Source: Actinomycetota bacterium
Lineage (GTDB): Bacteria; Actinomycetota; Actinomycetes; Nanopelagicales; Nanopelagicaceae
Reading direction: 5' to 3'
DNA length: 9,739 nt
Assembly: GCA_009705075.1 (NCBI GenBank)
Contig: WLCY01000009.1
Coordinates: 1 to 9,739, forward strand
Numbering within the stretch: position 1 is the stretch's first letter; every line of letters starts with the position of its first letter. The notes under the pieces are model-generated. The model did not search any database. It was not told the origin of the DNA and saw only the letters and a program-made list of their open reading frames with translations. The position numbers and the translations under genes were made by a program. Below are positions 1 to 7,363 of this stretch, in pieces.

Positions 1-8
1 ATAAACGC

Positions 9-20
9 CATACTTACCTA
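9..20 (+). promoter_or_regulatory. Probable -10 element of a leaderless promoter for the EamA transporter
   Basis: The hexamer CATACT at 9-14 fits the actinobacterial -10 pattern (A at position 2, T at position 6). It lies six bases before the ATG at 21, the spacing expected if transcription starts at or next to the start codon. No Shine-Dalgarno sequence is visible between it and the ATG, which also fits a leaderless mRNA. The -35 region would lie largely outside the window, so it cannot be judged. Confidence 0.45.
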
Positions 21-893
21 ATGTCCAGACGAAATTGGTTTCTCTTCTTCTTTGTCGGACTCATATGGGGAATCCCCTATCTCTTGATAAAAGTTGCAGT
101 GGCTGAAGTTTCGCCACCGGTAATTGTCTTTTCAAGAGTCGCAATTGGCTCCATGATTCTAATTCCAATTGCAATGAAGCGTGGCTCGCTCATGCCAGCA
201 ATCAAAGCCTGGAGATATGTAATTCCATATGCGATTGGCGAAATGGTGGGTCCATGGATTTTGATCACTGCCGCTGAGCAAAAAATGAGTTCTGGCTTGG
301 CTGGGTTACTTATTGCAACAGTTCCCATCTGGTCAACAATTTTGGCATCGCTAAATGGGGATAAAACTGTTTGGCATCACAAGCGCTTACTTGGCTTATT
401 AATAGGTTTCATTGGAATCGTTCTCGTTATTGGAATTGAAAGTTTCTCTGGGCGTCAATCACTTGTTGCCATTTTCATGATTCTAGTTTCAGCTATGGGT
501 TATGCCTGGGCCGTAACTATGGTTAGCAAGAAGATTCCGCATATTGAACCAATATCAATAAATGGTTTGGCGATGTTGTTTACCGCAATTGTTTATCTTC
601 CACTCGCGATTCTTACCGCACCTGATTTTTTACCATCAACGAAAGTTCTTGGAACGATTTTGGCGCTCGGCCTCTTTCCCACAGCTCTTGCCTTTATTCT
701 CTTCTTCCAGCTCATTAAAGATATTGGAGCCGCAAGAGGGTCGTTAGTTACCTATTTAAATACCGCATTTGCTGTAGTCCTGGGCGTAATTATTTTGAAT
801 GAGCCCTTTACCTTAGGAATCGCGCTAGGCCTGCCGCTTGTTTTGATTGGCTCATATTTTGCCGGACGTAAAACTATTACTTCCGCTCGATAA
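21..893 (+). CDS. EamA/DMT-family membrane transporter
   Basis: This 290-residue inner-membrane protein has about ten hydrophobic segments arranged as two EamA repeats, roughly residues 6-138 and 147-281. Recognisable family stretches are GLIWGIPYLLIK near residues 13-24, the SSGLAGLLIATVPIW segment near 90-104 that closes repeat one, and the LNTAFAVVLGVIILNEPF segment near 246-263 that closes repeat two. The length is normal for the drug/metabolite transporter superfamily, whose members export or import amino acids, nucleosides or other small metabolites. The substrate cannot be read from sequence. The ATG at 21 puts a short charged N-terminus (MSRRNW) before the first helix, as is usual. 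The last 17 bases overlap the 3' end of era on the other strand, so the two genes converge with no room for a dedicated terminator. Confidence 0.9.
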   Translation: MSRRNWFLFFFVGLIWGIPYLLIKVAVAEVSPPVIVFSRVAIGSMILIPIAMKRGSLMPAIKAWRYVIPYAIGEMVGPWILITAAEQKMSSGLAGLLIATVPIWSTILASLNGDKTVWHHKRLLGLLIGFIGIVLVIGIESFSGRQSLVAIFMILVSAMGYAWAVTMVSKKIPHIEPISINGLAMLFTAIVYLPLAILTAPDFLPSTKVLGTILALGLFPTALAFILFFQLIKDIGAARGSLVTYLNTAFAVVLGVIILNEPFTLGIALGLPLVLIGSYFAGRKTITSAR

Positions 894-1791
894 ATCCTAG
901 CTTTGTAAGAGCCTTGGCATCTCGCTGCCATTCCTTGCTAACTTTCACATGCAACCCCAAGAAAACTTTTGCTCCTAGGAAAGTTTCAACTGATCCTCGG
1001 GCGCGAATTCCAATATCTTTAAGGCGCGAACCTTGAGGTCCAATAACGATTGATTTTTGGCTATCGCGTTCAACATGCAAAGTTGCATGAATATCAAAGA
1101 AATCTTTACCTTCGCGCTTAGACATTTCGTCAATAGTCACCACGATTGAATGCGGAACTTCTTCGTAGAGATTTTCGATAGCCGCTTCACGAATTAGCTC
1201 AGCTATTGTCATTTCAGATGCTTGATCAGTTGTGATGTCTTCTGGGTAAAGCGACGGTGAAATAGGAAGTTTTTCCGCCAATAAACTTAAAAGTAGATCA
1301 GTCTGGTCTTCATTCTTTGCCGATATCGGAACTATTTCTGCAACCTTTAAACCAACTCGAGCCGCGAACTCGCCAACTTCAATTAGCTTCGCGAGCAAAG
1401 TTTCCTGCTTTACGCTATCTGTTTTAGTAACAGCAATTAGAATTCGGCGTTGATCTGCAACTTGCCGCGCAATATATTCATCGCCTTGCCCGATTTCTTC
1501 ATCGGCTGGCAAACAGATAAGTACGGCGTCGACTGACTGTAAATTCTCTGAAACCATGGCATTTAGCCGTGAACCAAGAAGCGTCTTCGGCTTATGAATA
1601 CCGGGTGTGTCCACAACAATCATTTGAAAATCAGGCTTGGAAATTATTCCGCGAATTGGATTTCGAGTTGTATTTGGATGCTTTGAAGTAATAACAATCT
1701 TTCGCCCAACTAAGGCATTAACAAGAGTGGACTTGCCCACATTTGGCCGCCCGATAATGGCGACAAAACCGGCTTTATGTTCAGCAATCAT
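877..1791 (-). CDS. era: GTPase Era (16S rRNA/30S assembly)
   Basis: The 304-residue protein has the full Era layout: an N-terminal GTPase domain (about 1-175) and a C-terminal KH RNA-binding domain (about 205-290). Visible G motifs are G1 GRPNVGKS (14-21), the switch-I NTTRN (40-44), G3 DTPG (61-64), G4 TKTD (122-125, in place of the textbook NKxD) and G5 SAK (157-159). The KH GxxG loop is GPQG at 251-254, followed by SRLKDIG. Era binds the 3' end of 16S rRNA and assists maturation of the small subunit in the cytoplasm. The ATG lies 12 bases after the dprA stop, with GAGAG as a weak ribosome-binding site, so it is probably co-transcribed with dprA. Era is more often found beside ybeY or recO, so its place at the tail of this operon is notable. 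Confidence 0.96.
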   Translation of the reverse strand: MIAEHKAGFVAIIGRPNVGKSTLVNALVGRKIVITSKHPNTTRNPIRGIISKPDFQMIVVDTPGIHKPKTLLGSRLNAMVSENLQSVDAVLICLPADEEIGQGDEYIARQVADQRRILIAVTKTDSVKQETLLAKLIEVGEFAARVGLKVAEIVPISAKNEDQTDLLLSLLAEKLPISPSLYPEDITTDQASEMTIAELIREAAIENLYEEVPHSIVVTIDEMSKREGKDFFDIHATLHVERDSQKSIVIGPQGSRLKDIGIRARGSVETFLGAKVFLGLHVKVSKEWQRDAKALTKLGFIERK

Positions 1792-1803
1792 GGCGTAATT
1801 CTC

Positions 1804-2670
1804 TCACTTAATGCTTAGCGGCTTCACCAATTCCATCACTTCAGAAACCGACGAAACTAATTCTGCAACTCGTTCTGCGATAAGTCTGTGGCATCCCTCG
1901 CTGGTTGGTGAATTAATGGGACCTGGAACCGCCATTACTGGACGAAATATTTCTGCCGCATCACGCGCTGTTCTGAGTGAACCACTTCTAAATGCAGCTT
2001 CAACTACAACTGTTGCTTTAGATAGCGCCGCGATTAATCTATTGCGAGTCAGGAAACGATGAGGAATAGCGGGTACATCAGGCATTACTTCAGAGATCAG
2101 TAATCCGCTCTCACTTATTTCAGCAAAGAGTTTCTCATGCACGGCTGGATAATTTTTATTGAAGCCGCCACCTAAAACGGCAACTGTTATTCCTTCGCCA
2201 ACGAGCGAACCCTTATGCGCCGCGGCATCAATGCCTATCGCTCCACCACTTATAACTGCCCATTCGTGATCGGCAACTCCAACTCCAAAATCTCCGGCAA
2301 TTCGGACTCCGTATTGCGTAGGATTTCTCGTTCCCACAATTGCAATTGAATTTACTAAATTTGGTAAATACTCGCGCTGCCCCTTTATTAGAAGAGCAAT
2401 TGGCGGCGCTGCTAAATCATTTAGAGATTCCGGCCAATCAATATCTTCTGGGGTAATAATGAAGGCGCCAGCTTTAGTAATTTCATCCAGAACCTCTTCG
2501 CCAGAACTCTGCTTCAAACGTTCAGCAATCTTTCCAGCTGAGTTATATTCACCGCTTAACAATCTATCCCGAACTGCTACCGCGCCTAGTCTTGAAATCT
2601 CTTCGAACCAAGGAACTGATCCGCCTTCTATTGCAGCAAATAACTGTGCCCTTGCAAGAGTGTTCATCAT
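1804..2670 (-). CDS. dprA: DNA processing protein DprA/Smf, short form
   Basis: DprA binds incoming single-stranded DNA and loads RecA during natural transformation. It is also kept in many bacteria not known to be competent. The Rossmann-like core is clear: VGTRNPT (112-118), SGGAIGID (141-148), RNRLIAALS (209-217), SGSLRTA (229-235) and the AVPGPI segment (247-252). Residues 1-90 form a helical N-terminal region consistent with the SAM-like domain. The protein ends at residue 288, soon after the core, so the C-terminal winged-helix domain found in many DprA proteins is absent. The start is one of two tandem ATGs (2668-2670 or 2665-2667). The outer one overlaps the yifB stop, which implies translational coupling. 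era follows 12 bases downstream. A truncated but functional protein is more likely than a pseudogene, because the reading frame and all core motifs are intact. Confidence 0.95.
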   Translation of the reverse strand: MMNTLARAQLFAAIEGGSVPWFEEISRLGAVAVRDRLLSGEYNSAGKIAERLKQSSGEEVLDEITKAGAFIITPEDIDWPESLNDLAAPPIALLIKGQREYLPNLVNSIAIVGTRNPTQYGVRIAGDFGVGVADHEWAVISGGAIGIDAAAHKGSLVGEGITVAVLGGGFNKNYPAVHEKLFAEISESGLLISEVMPDVPAIPHRFLTRNRLIAALSKATVVVEAAFRSGSLRTARDAAEIFRPVMAVPGPINSPTSEGCHRLIAERVAELVSSVSEVMELVKPLSIK

Positions 2671-4190
2671 GAAAGTAATTCCATTCCTTCGCGTAGCCGA
2701 AAAGCTGTTTCTACATCCCCACGACTTGGAATCGTGTTTCCATTTGAATCAGCAATGCTCCAAGAAATTCTCAGAACTTTATGAAAACCTCGTGCGCTAA
2801 GTCGTTCGCTATCTAATTCTGTATGCAAGAAATTCATTCCTGATTTTTCAGCCCTAAATCTCTTGCGAAGTTGACTTGGCGGAATTTGCGAATTTAACTT
2901 CCAATCGCAATCTTTAAACCTCTCATCTGCAGTGGCGCGAGCTGAGATAACTCGATTGCGCACTGTTGTACTTGATTCGCCAAGTTCATCACTAGCCATC
3001 TCAATCCGACTTGGAGAATCAACAAATACTCGAATATCTATTCGATCCAAGAGCGGGCCTGACAATCGCTGGAGGTACCTACGAATTGCCACCTGCGTAC
3101 AAGTGCAACTTCTGCCTCGTCCGCTAAAGCGGCCACAAGGACAGGGATTTGCAGCAAGCACCAACATAAATCGTGCTGGGTATGTAACAGAACCAACTGA
3201 TCTTGAGATAGTCACGCTCCCAGATTCCAAAGGCTGGCGGAGTGAATCTAGAACACCACGTGCACATTCCGGCGCCTCATCAATGAAGAGAACGCCCTGA
3301 TGGGCAAGTGATGTGGCGCCAGGTCGTATTGCATGAACTCCTCCACCAATCATTGCTGGAGCAGTTGTCGTGTGATGTGGTGAGACAAAAGGTGGCAATT
3401 TTGAAAGTAATTCACGATCTAGGAGCGTTCCTGCAATCGAATGAATTGCGGTGACTTCCAAGATCGACTCATCCGATAAGGGCGGAAGTATCGAAGGTAT
3501 CCGCTCTGCCAACATGGTCTTTCCAGTACCTGGTGGGCCAATTAAAAGTAGATGATGTCCGCCGATAGCTGCAATCTCTAACGCTCTGCGTGCTCCAACT
3601 TGACCTGCCACATCGCATAAATCCAGAAAGTAATCTGAGTCTGTTGCTAGATACAGTTCTGGTGGGTCTGGAACTTCCCCATGTCTCAAATAATTCAGGG
3701 CATCACGAAGACTTTGGATAGCAATTACTTCGATCCCAGAAACACATTTCGCTTCTGCAAAGTTTTTAAAGGGAACTACAGCTTTAGTGAAGCCATTCTT
3801 CTTAGCTGCTAAAACTGCTGGCAATACGCCGCGCACTTCACGTACTTGGCCATCCAACGAGAGCTCACCCAGATAGATACATCTTCCTGGCTCATCTTTG
3901 GGAATTTGGCCTTGAGCCATCAATAAGGTAATCGCAATTGGTAAATCAAAAGCCGAGCCACTCTTAGGAAGCCAGGCTGGCGATAGCGAAACTGTTACTT
4001 TTTTATTGGGCCAACTCTCTCCACTATTTACTAGGGCCGCCCTAACTCTCTCCTTGGATTCATTAAGTGCCGCATCTGGCAGGCCGAGAAGAATATAACC
4101 CGGAAGGCCATCTGAAATATCAACTTCTACGCCAATTAGATTTCCAATTAATCCAGTTAATGAAATACTCGAAGTTAGCGCGAGTGCCAC
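2667..4190 (-). CDS. yifB: YifB/ComM-family Mg-chelatase-like AAA+ ATPase
   Basis: This 507-residue protein matches full-length YifB/ComM, a hexameric AAA+ helicase that promotes branch migration during natural transformation. Residues 1-170 carry the N-terminal ChlI/Lon-S5-like domain, with VEVDISDGLPGY (21-32) and GLPDAALNESKERVRAA near 36-52. The ATPase core has Walker A GPPGTGKT (218-225) and Walker B LFIDEAPE (301-308). A CPC-X9-CTC pattern at residues 350-364 may bind zinc, and LLDRIDI (380-386) follows. Residues 400-507 form the Mg-chelatase C-terminal domain. The start is GTG, sharing one base with the yraN stop (TAGTG), and dprA overlaps its stop. Both junctions suggest coupled translation. 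The yraN-yifB-dprA grouping supports a role in DNA uptake or recombination. It should not be confused with a true magnesium chelatase; no chlorophyll genes are present. Confidence 0.96.
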   Translation of the reverse strand: MALALTSSISLTGLIGNLIGVEVDISDGLPGYILLGLPDAALNESKERVRAALVNSGESWPNKKVTVSLSPAWLPKSGSAFDLPIAITLLMAQGQIPKDEPGRCIYLGELSLDGQVREVRGVLPAVLAAKKNGFTKAVVPFKNFAEAKCVSGIEVIAIQSLRDALNYLRHGEVPDPPELYLATDSDYFLDLCDVAGQVGARRALEIAAIGGHHLLLIGPPGTGKTMLAERIPSILPPLSDESILEVTAIHSIAGTLLDRELLSKLPPFVSPHHTTTAPAMIGGGVHAIRPGATSLAHQGVLFIDEAPECARGVLDSLRQPLESGSVTISRSVGSVTYPARFMLVLAANPCPCGRFSGRGRSCTCTQVAIRRYLQRLSGPLLDRIDIRVFVDSPSRIEMASDELGESSTTVRNRVISARATADERFKDCDWKLNSQIPPSQLRKRFRAEKSGMNFLHTELDSERLSARGFHKVLRISWSIADSNGNTIPSRGDVETAFRLREGMELLS

Positions 4191-4549
4191 TAGAGAACTG
4201 CAATTCGATAATCAATTTCAAATCTTTCGCCTTTTGAAATCAGAACAGCAGCCGCATCGATTCGATACTCAAAACCCCAACGATGATGAACCGTAAGCCA
4301 AGCCAGCGCCAATCGCTGCAGGCGATATGCCTTCTCATTGGAAATTGCCTCGAGTGGATGTCCGAAGGCGGCGCTTGTGCGAGTCTTAACTTCTATAAAA
4401 ACTACTACCCCGTGCTCCGAAATGGCTACTAAATCAATCTCACCTTCTTTGATCCGCCAATTTCGATCAAGAATTTCATAATTTCTGCTCACTAAGTACT
4501 TGGCTACAAAATCCTCGCCAAGTGCTCCGATTAATTGTTTTGTTCCCAT
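4190..4549 (-). CDS. yraN: YraN/UPF0102-family putative endonuclease
   Basis: The 119-residue protein has the UPF0102 pattern: GALGEDFVAKYL near the N-terminus (8-19), then RNWRIKEGEIDL (29-40) and FIEVKTR (51-57). D39, E53 and K55 form the PD-(D/E)XK nuclease-like triad related to Holliday-junction resolvases. Its cellular role is not established. The standard position directly before yifB-dprA suggests DNA recombination or processing, which is inference. The ATG at 4547-4549 is the only sensible start, since an in-frame stop lies five codons upstream. No clear Shine-Dalgarno sequence precedes it. The TAG stop shares one base with the GTG of yifB. The 66-base gap to rnhB is where most actinobacteria carry a DUF2469 gene. 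Confidence 0.9.
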   Translation of the reverse strand: MGTKQLIGALGEDFVAKYLVSRNYEILDRNWRIKEGEIDLVAISEHGVVVFIEVKTRTSAAFGHPLEAISNEKAYRLQRLALAWLTVHHRWGFEYRIDAAAVLISKGERFEIDYRIAVL

Positions 4550-4615
4550 AGATGGGCGAGGTTAAATCAGAATTAGTCCCAACGATCAGAAAATTTGAGC
4601 CGATGTGCAGTTCAG
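4550..4615 (-). other. Intergenic gap where DUF2469 is usually found
   Basis: These 66 bases separate the rnhB stop from the yraN start. In many actinobacteria a roughly 100-residue DUF2469 gene sits here. The space is too small for it, and no reading frame resembling it or a fragment of it is visible. I see no convincing hairpin or promoter either. Confidence 0.6.
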
Positions 4616-5224
4616 CTACCTGTTCATAAGCGCAGCAATATTTGCAAATGATTTACGGTGAATATCAGTCACGCCAAGTTCGCCTAAGGCTTTGGTATGT
4701 GCCGCAGTTATATAGCCCTTATGTTTTGCTAAGCCATAACCGGGATACTTTGCATCCAATTTAACAAGTTCTCGATCACGATAAACCTTCGCCAAGATGG
4801 ATGCAGCGCTGATTGAAATTGCGACTTGATCCCCCTTCCAAACCGCAAGGTTGGGAATGGCTAATCCTTCAATTGCATAGCCATCGGTTAAGACATAGTC
4901 AGGCGGAATTTCTAGCGAATTTATTGCTCGTCGCATGCCCTCTAGATTTGATTTGTGCAAGCCAAAGCCATCAATTTCAGCAACGGAAATATCAATAATT
5001 GAATAGCACAGGGCTTGTTCAATGATTACATCGAAGAGCTCTTCTCGCACTTTTTCAGACAGCTCTTTGGAATCGCGAACTTTGGAAAGTTCCGAAGCAA
5101 ATGGGTCTTTAAGAATTACTGCAGCAACTACGAGTGGTCCAGCACAAGGTCCACGTCCCGCCTCATCGACGCCCGCAATCAACTTTATTCCAGATGCAAA
5201 TAGCGTCGATTCAATGTGATTCAA
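4616..5224 (-). CDS. rnhB: Ribonuclease HII
   Basis: The 202-residue protein is a full-length type 2 RNase H, which cleaves RNA in RNA:DNA hybrids and at single misincorporated ribonucleotides in the cytoplasm. The signature GVDEAGRGPCAGPL (18-31) contains catalytic D20 and E21. D114 (in LTDGYAI) and D150 (in AKVYRDR) complete the acidic metal-binding set. The conserved KHKGY (167-171) and the HRKSF near the C-terminus are also present. The start is chosen as TTG (5222-5224). An in-frame stop lies three codons upstream and the next Met is residue 97, while 19 residues before the DEAGRGP motif is normal for the family. An ATG just upstream is out of frame. Only nine bases separate it from the lepB stop, so the two are very probably co-transcribed. 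Confidence 0.95.
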   Translation of the reverse strand: MNHIESTLFASGIKLIAGVDEAGRGPCAGPLVVAAVILKDPFASELSKVRDSKELSEKVREELFDVIIEQALCYSIIDISVAEIDGFGLHKSNLEGMRRAINSLEIPPDYVLTDGYAIEGLAIPNLAVWKGDQVAISISAASILAKVYRDRELVKLDAKYPGYGLAKHKGYITAAHTKALGELGVTDIHRKSFANIAALMNR

Positions 5225-5233
5225 GTTGCTTCA

Positions 5234-5917
5234 TTACTTAACTTTGTTAATGACAACCTTAGATAAATCGCTTCCGACACTTAAGAATTTCACATGATTA
5301 AACGGCCAAACTACGAAGGTTGCTCGACCAACTACTGATGCCAGCGGAACTAAACCTTTATGAATATCATCTGTGTGGAATCTGGAATCCGCACTTGCGC
5401 CACGGTGATCGCCCATGACCCAGATAAATCCCTTAGGAACTTTGACCTTGAAATCACTTGAACTTGGTTTATCGCCCTTGAAAATATATGGCTCAGTTAC
5501 AGAAACGCCATTTACAGTTAAGAACCCTTTTGTGTCGCAGCAAGTAACAACATCGCCACCAACTCCAATAGTGCGCTTGATTAAATATTGCTTGGCAGGA
5601 TCTGGAAGTACGCCAACAGTTACTAATCCGCTCTTAACCTTCTGGATTAATAGTGGGTCTGTGCTTGCTGCAGGTGAACCTAACCAGCCGGCAGGATCTC
5701 TAAATACAACGACTTCTCCCCGCTTAATTTCACTGAAGTAGCTCGCTAATTTATTTACCGCGATTCGATCACCAATTCGCAGGGTATTTTCCATAGAACC
5801 TGATGGAATGAAGAAGAAGTGAACAAGGAAAGTTTTGACCAACACCGATACGACAAGTGCTGAGACGATAATTATAGGAAGCTCTCGAAGGAGCGAACCT
5901 TTCTTAGGTGCGCGCAT
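5234..5917 (-). CDS. lepB: Type I signal peptidase
   Basis: The 227-residue, membrane-anchored peptidase removes signal peptides from exported proteins on the outer face of the cytoplasmic membrane. One N-terminal transmembrane helix covers about residues 13-36 after a basic MRAPKKGS start. The catalytic serine is S41 in PSGSMENTL and the general-base lysine is K114 in YLIKRTIGVGGD, matching the Ser/Lys dyad of the family. The GDHRGASADSR box (about 189-199) is the conserved box E. An insertion between the two catalytic boxes (about 75-108) is common in actinobacterial members. The ATG lies 26 bases after the rplS stop. No Shine-Dalgarno sequence is clear there, but TTTAAT lies four bases before the ATG and could be a weak internal -10. 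The rplS-lepB-rnhB order is standard in Actinobacteria. Confidence 0.95.
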   Translation of the reverse strand: MRAPKKGSLLRELPIIIVSALVVSVLVKTFLVHFFFIPSGSMENTLRIGDRIAVNKLASYFSEIKRGEVVVFRDPAGWLGSPAASTDPLLIQKVKSGLVTVGVLPDPAKQYLIKRTIGVGGDVVTCCDTKGFLTVNGVSVTEPYIFKGDKPSSSDFKVKVPKGFIWVMGDHRGASADSRFHTDDIHKGLVPLASVVGRATFVVWPFNHVKFLSVGSDLSKVVINKVK

Positions 5918-5943
5918 TTAGATTAAACGCACTTAGAAGTTAA

Positions 5944-6477
5944 TTACGCTTCTGGAGTTTTTTCAACGGCGGCATCAGTTGCTTCAACAGCTTGCGCTGC
6001 CTCTGCCACTGGTGCTTCGATAACTTCAACCGTCTCAATAACTTCAACTGCTTCGGCAACCTCAGCTACTGGCGCTACTTCAACCGGCTTAACTGGCGCT
6101 GCAATAACCTCTTCAACAATGAACTCGCCACCGACTCCACGACGCTCTTTGATCTTCGAAGCCTTGCCACGAAGTTCGCGTAGGTAGTAAAGCTTGGCAC
6201 GGCGGACATCGCCGCGACGGACCATTTCATACTTTTCAATAACTGGTGTGTGAATTGGGAAGGTACGTTCTACGCCGACTCCATATGAAAGCTTACGGAT
6301 TGTGAAAGTTTCGCGGACTCCGGCGCCTTGGCGGCGGATTACTAATCCTTGGAAAACCTGGATACGGCTCTTGCTACCTTCGATAACACGAACGTGAATC
6401 TTTATTTCATCTCCGGAACGGAAGGTTGGAACATCGGAGCGAAGTGATGCGGCATCCACCGCGTCTAACACGTTCAT
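5944..6477 (-). CDS. rplS: 50S ribosomal protein L19 with long acidic C-terminal tail
   Basis: Residues 1-113 are a complete L19, which sits at the interface of the ribosomal subunits. Recognisable parts are [16 protein letters not shown] (19-34), the [14 protein letters not shown] segment (38-51), [19 protein letters not shown] (56-74) and the [15 protein letters not shown] end (97-111). L19 is usually about 115 residues. Here the frame continues to residue 177 with a low-complexity tail rich in Ala, Val, Glu and Pro, including the tandem units AVEVIE and TVEVIE (143-154). The tail is acidic, the opposite of the basic ribosomal core. The ATG is preceded by AAAGGA six bases upstream, the clearest ribosome-binding site in the window together with that of the phosphatase gene. 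Codon use appears G+C-richer than its neighbours (35 of 60 in one line counted), as expected for a highly expressed gene. Confidence 0.97.
   Translation of the reverse strand: MNVLDAVDAASLRSDVPTFRSGDEIKIHVRVIEGSKSRIQVFQGLVIRRQGAGVRETFTIRKLSYGVGVERTFPIHTPVIEKYEMVRRGDVRRAKLYYLRELRGKASKIKERRGVGGEFIVEEVIAAPVKPVEVAPVAEVAEAVEVIETVEVIEAPVAEAAQAVEATDAAVEKTPEA
6020..6048 (-). repeat. rplS: Short tandem repeat in the rplS tail
   Basis: The 11-mer ATAACTTCAAC (plus strand) occurs at 6020-6030 and again at 6038-6048, a period of 18 bases or six codons. It encodes the repeated VEVIE units of the L19 tail. The period in whole codons suggests the tail grew by in-frame repeat duplication. Confidence 0.7.
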
Positions 6478-6483
6478 GGCATT

Positions 6484-6489
6484 TCCTTT
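6484..6489 (-). promoter_or_regulatory. rplS: Shine-Dalgarno site of rplS
   Basis: AAAGGA on the minus strand lies six bases before the rplS ATG. It is a strong ribosome-binding site in a window where most starts have none, in keeping with high expression of a ribosomal protein. Confidence 0.75.
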
Positions 6490-6508
6490 TCTTTAGGACA
6501 GAAGTCGT

Positions 6509-6538
6509 ATCTTGCCACAGCCACCCCTATCCGACCAA
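6509..6538 (-). promoter_or_regulatory. Candidate promoter of the rplS-lepB-rnhB-yraN-yifB-dprA-era run
   Basis: On the minus strand TTGGTC (6533-6538) could be the -35 and CAAGAT (6509-6514) the -10, separated by 18 bases. The -10 has A at position 2 and T at position 6. Transcription would start about 25-30 bases before the rplS ATG, leaving room for the Shine-Dalgarno site. The whole phosphatase-rplS gap is 82 bases and holds no convincing terminator; the short palindrome CCGA-N5-TCGG in it is too small and lacks a T-run. Position and spacing support the call, but neither hexamer is a perfect match. Confidence 0.45.
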
Positions 6539-6559
6539 TTCGGGCAGCTCACGATTAGG

Positions 6560-7363
6560 TCAGCCGATCTCCGAAACCAGCCGGGCGTGGAGAGATGGCC
6601 CTGCTGCGATGACCATCTCCTTGCCTGCAGGTCCACCATTTCGGCCAGTTACAAGTGCCCCAGCTTCAGTTGCGATTAATCCCCCTGCTGCCAAGTCCCA
6701 TTCATTTAATCCAAGTTCATAGAAAGCATCGAGACGACCAGTGGCCACCAAACATAAATCTGCTGCGCCAGCGCCAATTCTGCGGAGGTCACGAATTTCC
6801 AAAAGTAATTTCGAAACTATTCTCGCCTGATCTTCTCGATCTTTAACATCATATGAAAAACCAGTTCCCACCAGTGCACGATTGAATTCAACGGGTTCAT
6901 TGCAAGAGATTTTCTTGCCATTGCAAAATGCACCACCATCTTTTGTGGCCGTCCATAATGAATTTATTGAAGGTGCAAATACAACGCCAACCTGCACACC
7001 TTCGCTATCTTTAACGGCAATGCTCACATTCCAACCAGCAAGTCCGTAGAAGTAATTAACCGTGCCATCAAGTGGATCAATAACCCAAGTGACACCTGAC
7101 GTACTTGGAATTGATGAACCTTCCTCACCAATAATTCCGTCATCGGGCCGGGCTTCCAAAATCTTGCCCACAATTAATTTTTCACTTGCGGTATCCATCT
7201 GAGTCGCAAAATCAATCGCTGAGGATTTGGTCGCCAAATCAAAGACATCTGGGCGGGCCATAAGTAAGTCGCCGGCGGATTTAGCGATAGAAACAGCTAG
7301 ATCAAGGAGTTCGGCTTTAATTTCACTCTTCACTGGAGAATTTAACCACTCGTTGCTCCCCAC
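6560..7363 (-). CDS. Inositol monophosphatase family phosphatase (SuhB-like)
   Basis: The 267-residue cytoplasmic protein belongs to the Mg-dependent, lithium-sensitive phosphatase family that includes inositol-1-phosphatase and SuhB. Metal-ligand motifs are GEEGS (79-83), WVIDPLDGTVNYFYG (93-107, with D96, D99, G100 and T101) and NEWDLAAGGLIATEAGA (220-236, with D223). K46 and D57 lie in the expected N-terminal positions. Possible substrates are inositol phosphate, histidinol phosphate or fructose bisphosphate; sequence alone does not separate these. In actinobacteria an inositol phosphatase of this type commonly neighbours the SepH gene, as here. The start is GTG at 7361-7363, set by a good Shine-Dalgarno sequence seven bases upstream. 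The 82 bases after its stop lead to rplS. It could share transcripts with the rplS run, although rplS has its own likely promoter. Confidence 0.9.
   Translation of the reverse strand: MGSNEWLNSPVKSEIKAELLDLAVSIAKSAGDLLMARPDVFDLATKSSAIDFATQMDTASEKLIVGKILEARPDDGIIGEEGSSIPSTSGVTWVIDPLDGTVNYFYGLAGWNVSIAVKDSEGVQVGVVFAPSINSLWTATKDGGAFCNGKKISCNEPVEFNRALVGTGFSYDVKDREDQARIVSKLLLEIRDLRRIGAGAADLCLVATGRLDAFYELGLNEWDLAAGGLIATEAGALVTGRNGGPAGKEMVIAAGPSLHARLVSEIG

Noticed and set aside
2459..2800. 113-codon plus-strand open frame
   Set aside because: It lies opposite the well-supported dprA and yifB genes, has no family motifs, and spans their junction; it is a shadow frame.
2667..4190. Magnesium chelatase subunit for (bacterio)chlorophyll synthesis
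   Set aside because: The N-terminal domain and context with yraN and dprA are those of YifB/ComM; no chlorophyll genes are present.
5415..5741. 108-codon plus-strand open frame
   Set aside because: It is antisense to lepB, which has intact catalytic motifs; no homology or start signal supports it.
6521..6559. Possible terminator after the phosphatase gene (CCGA-N5-TCGG)
   Set aside because: The stem is only four base pairs and no T-run follows in the direction of transcription.
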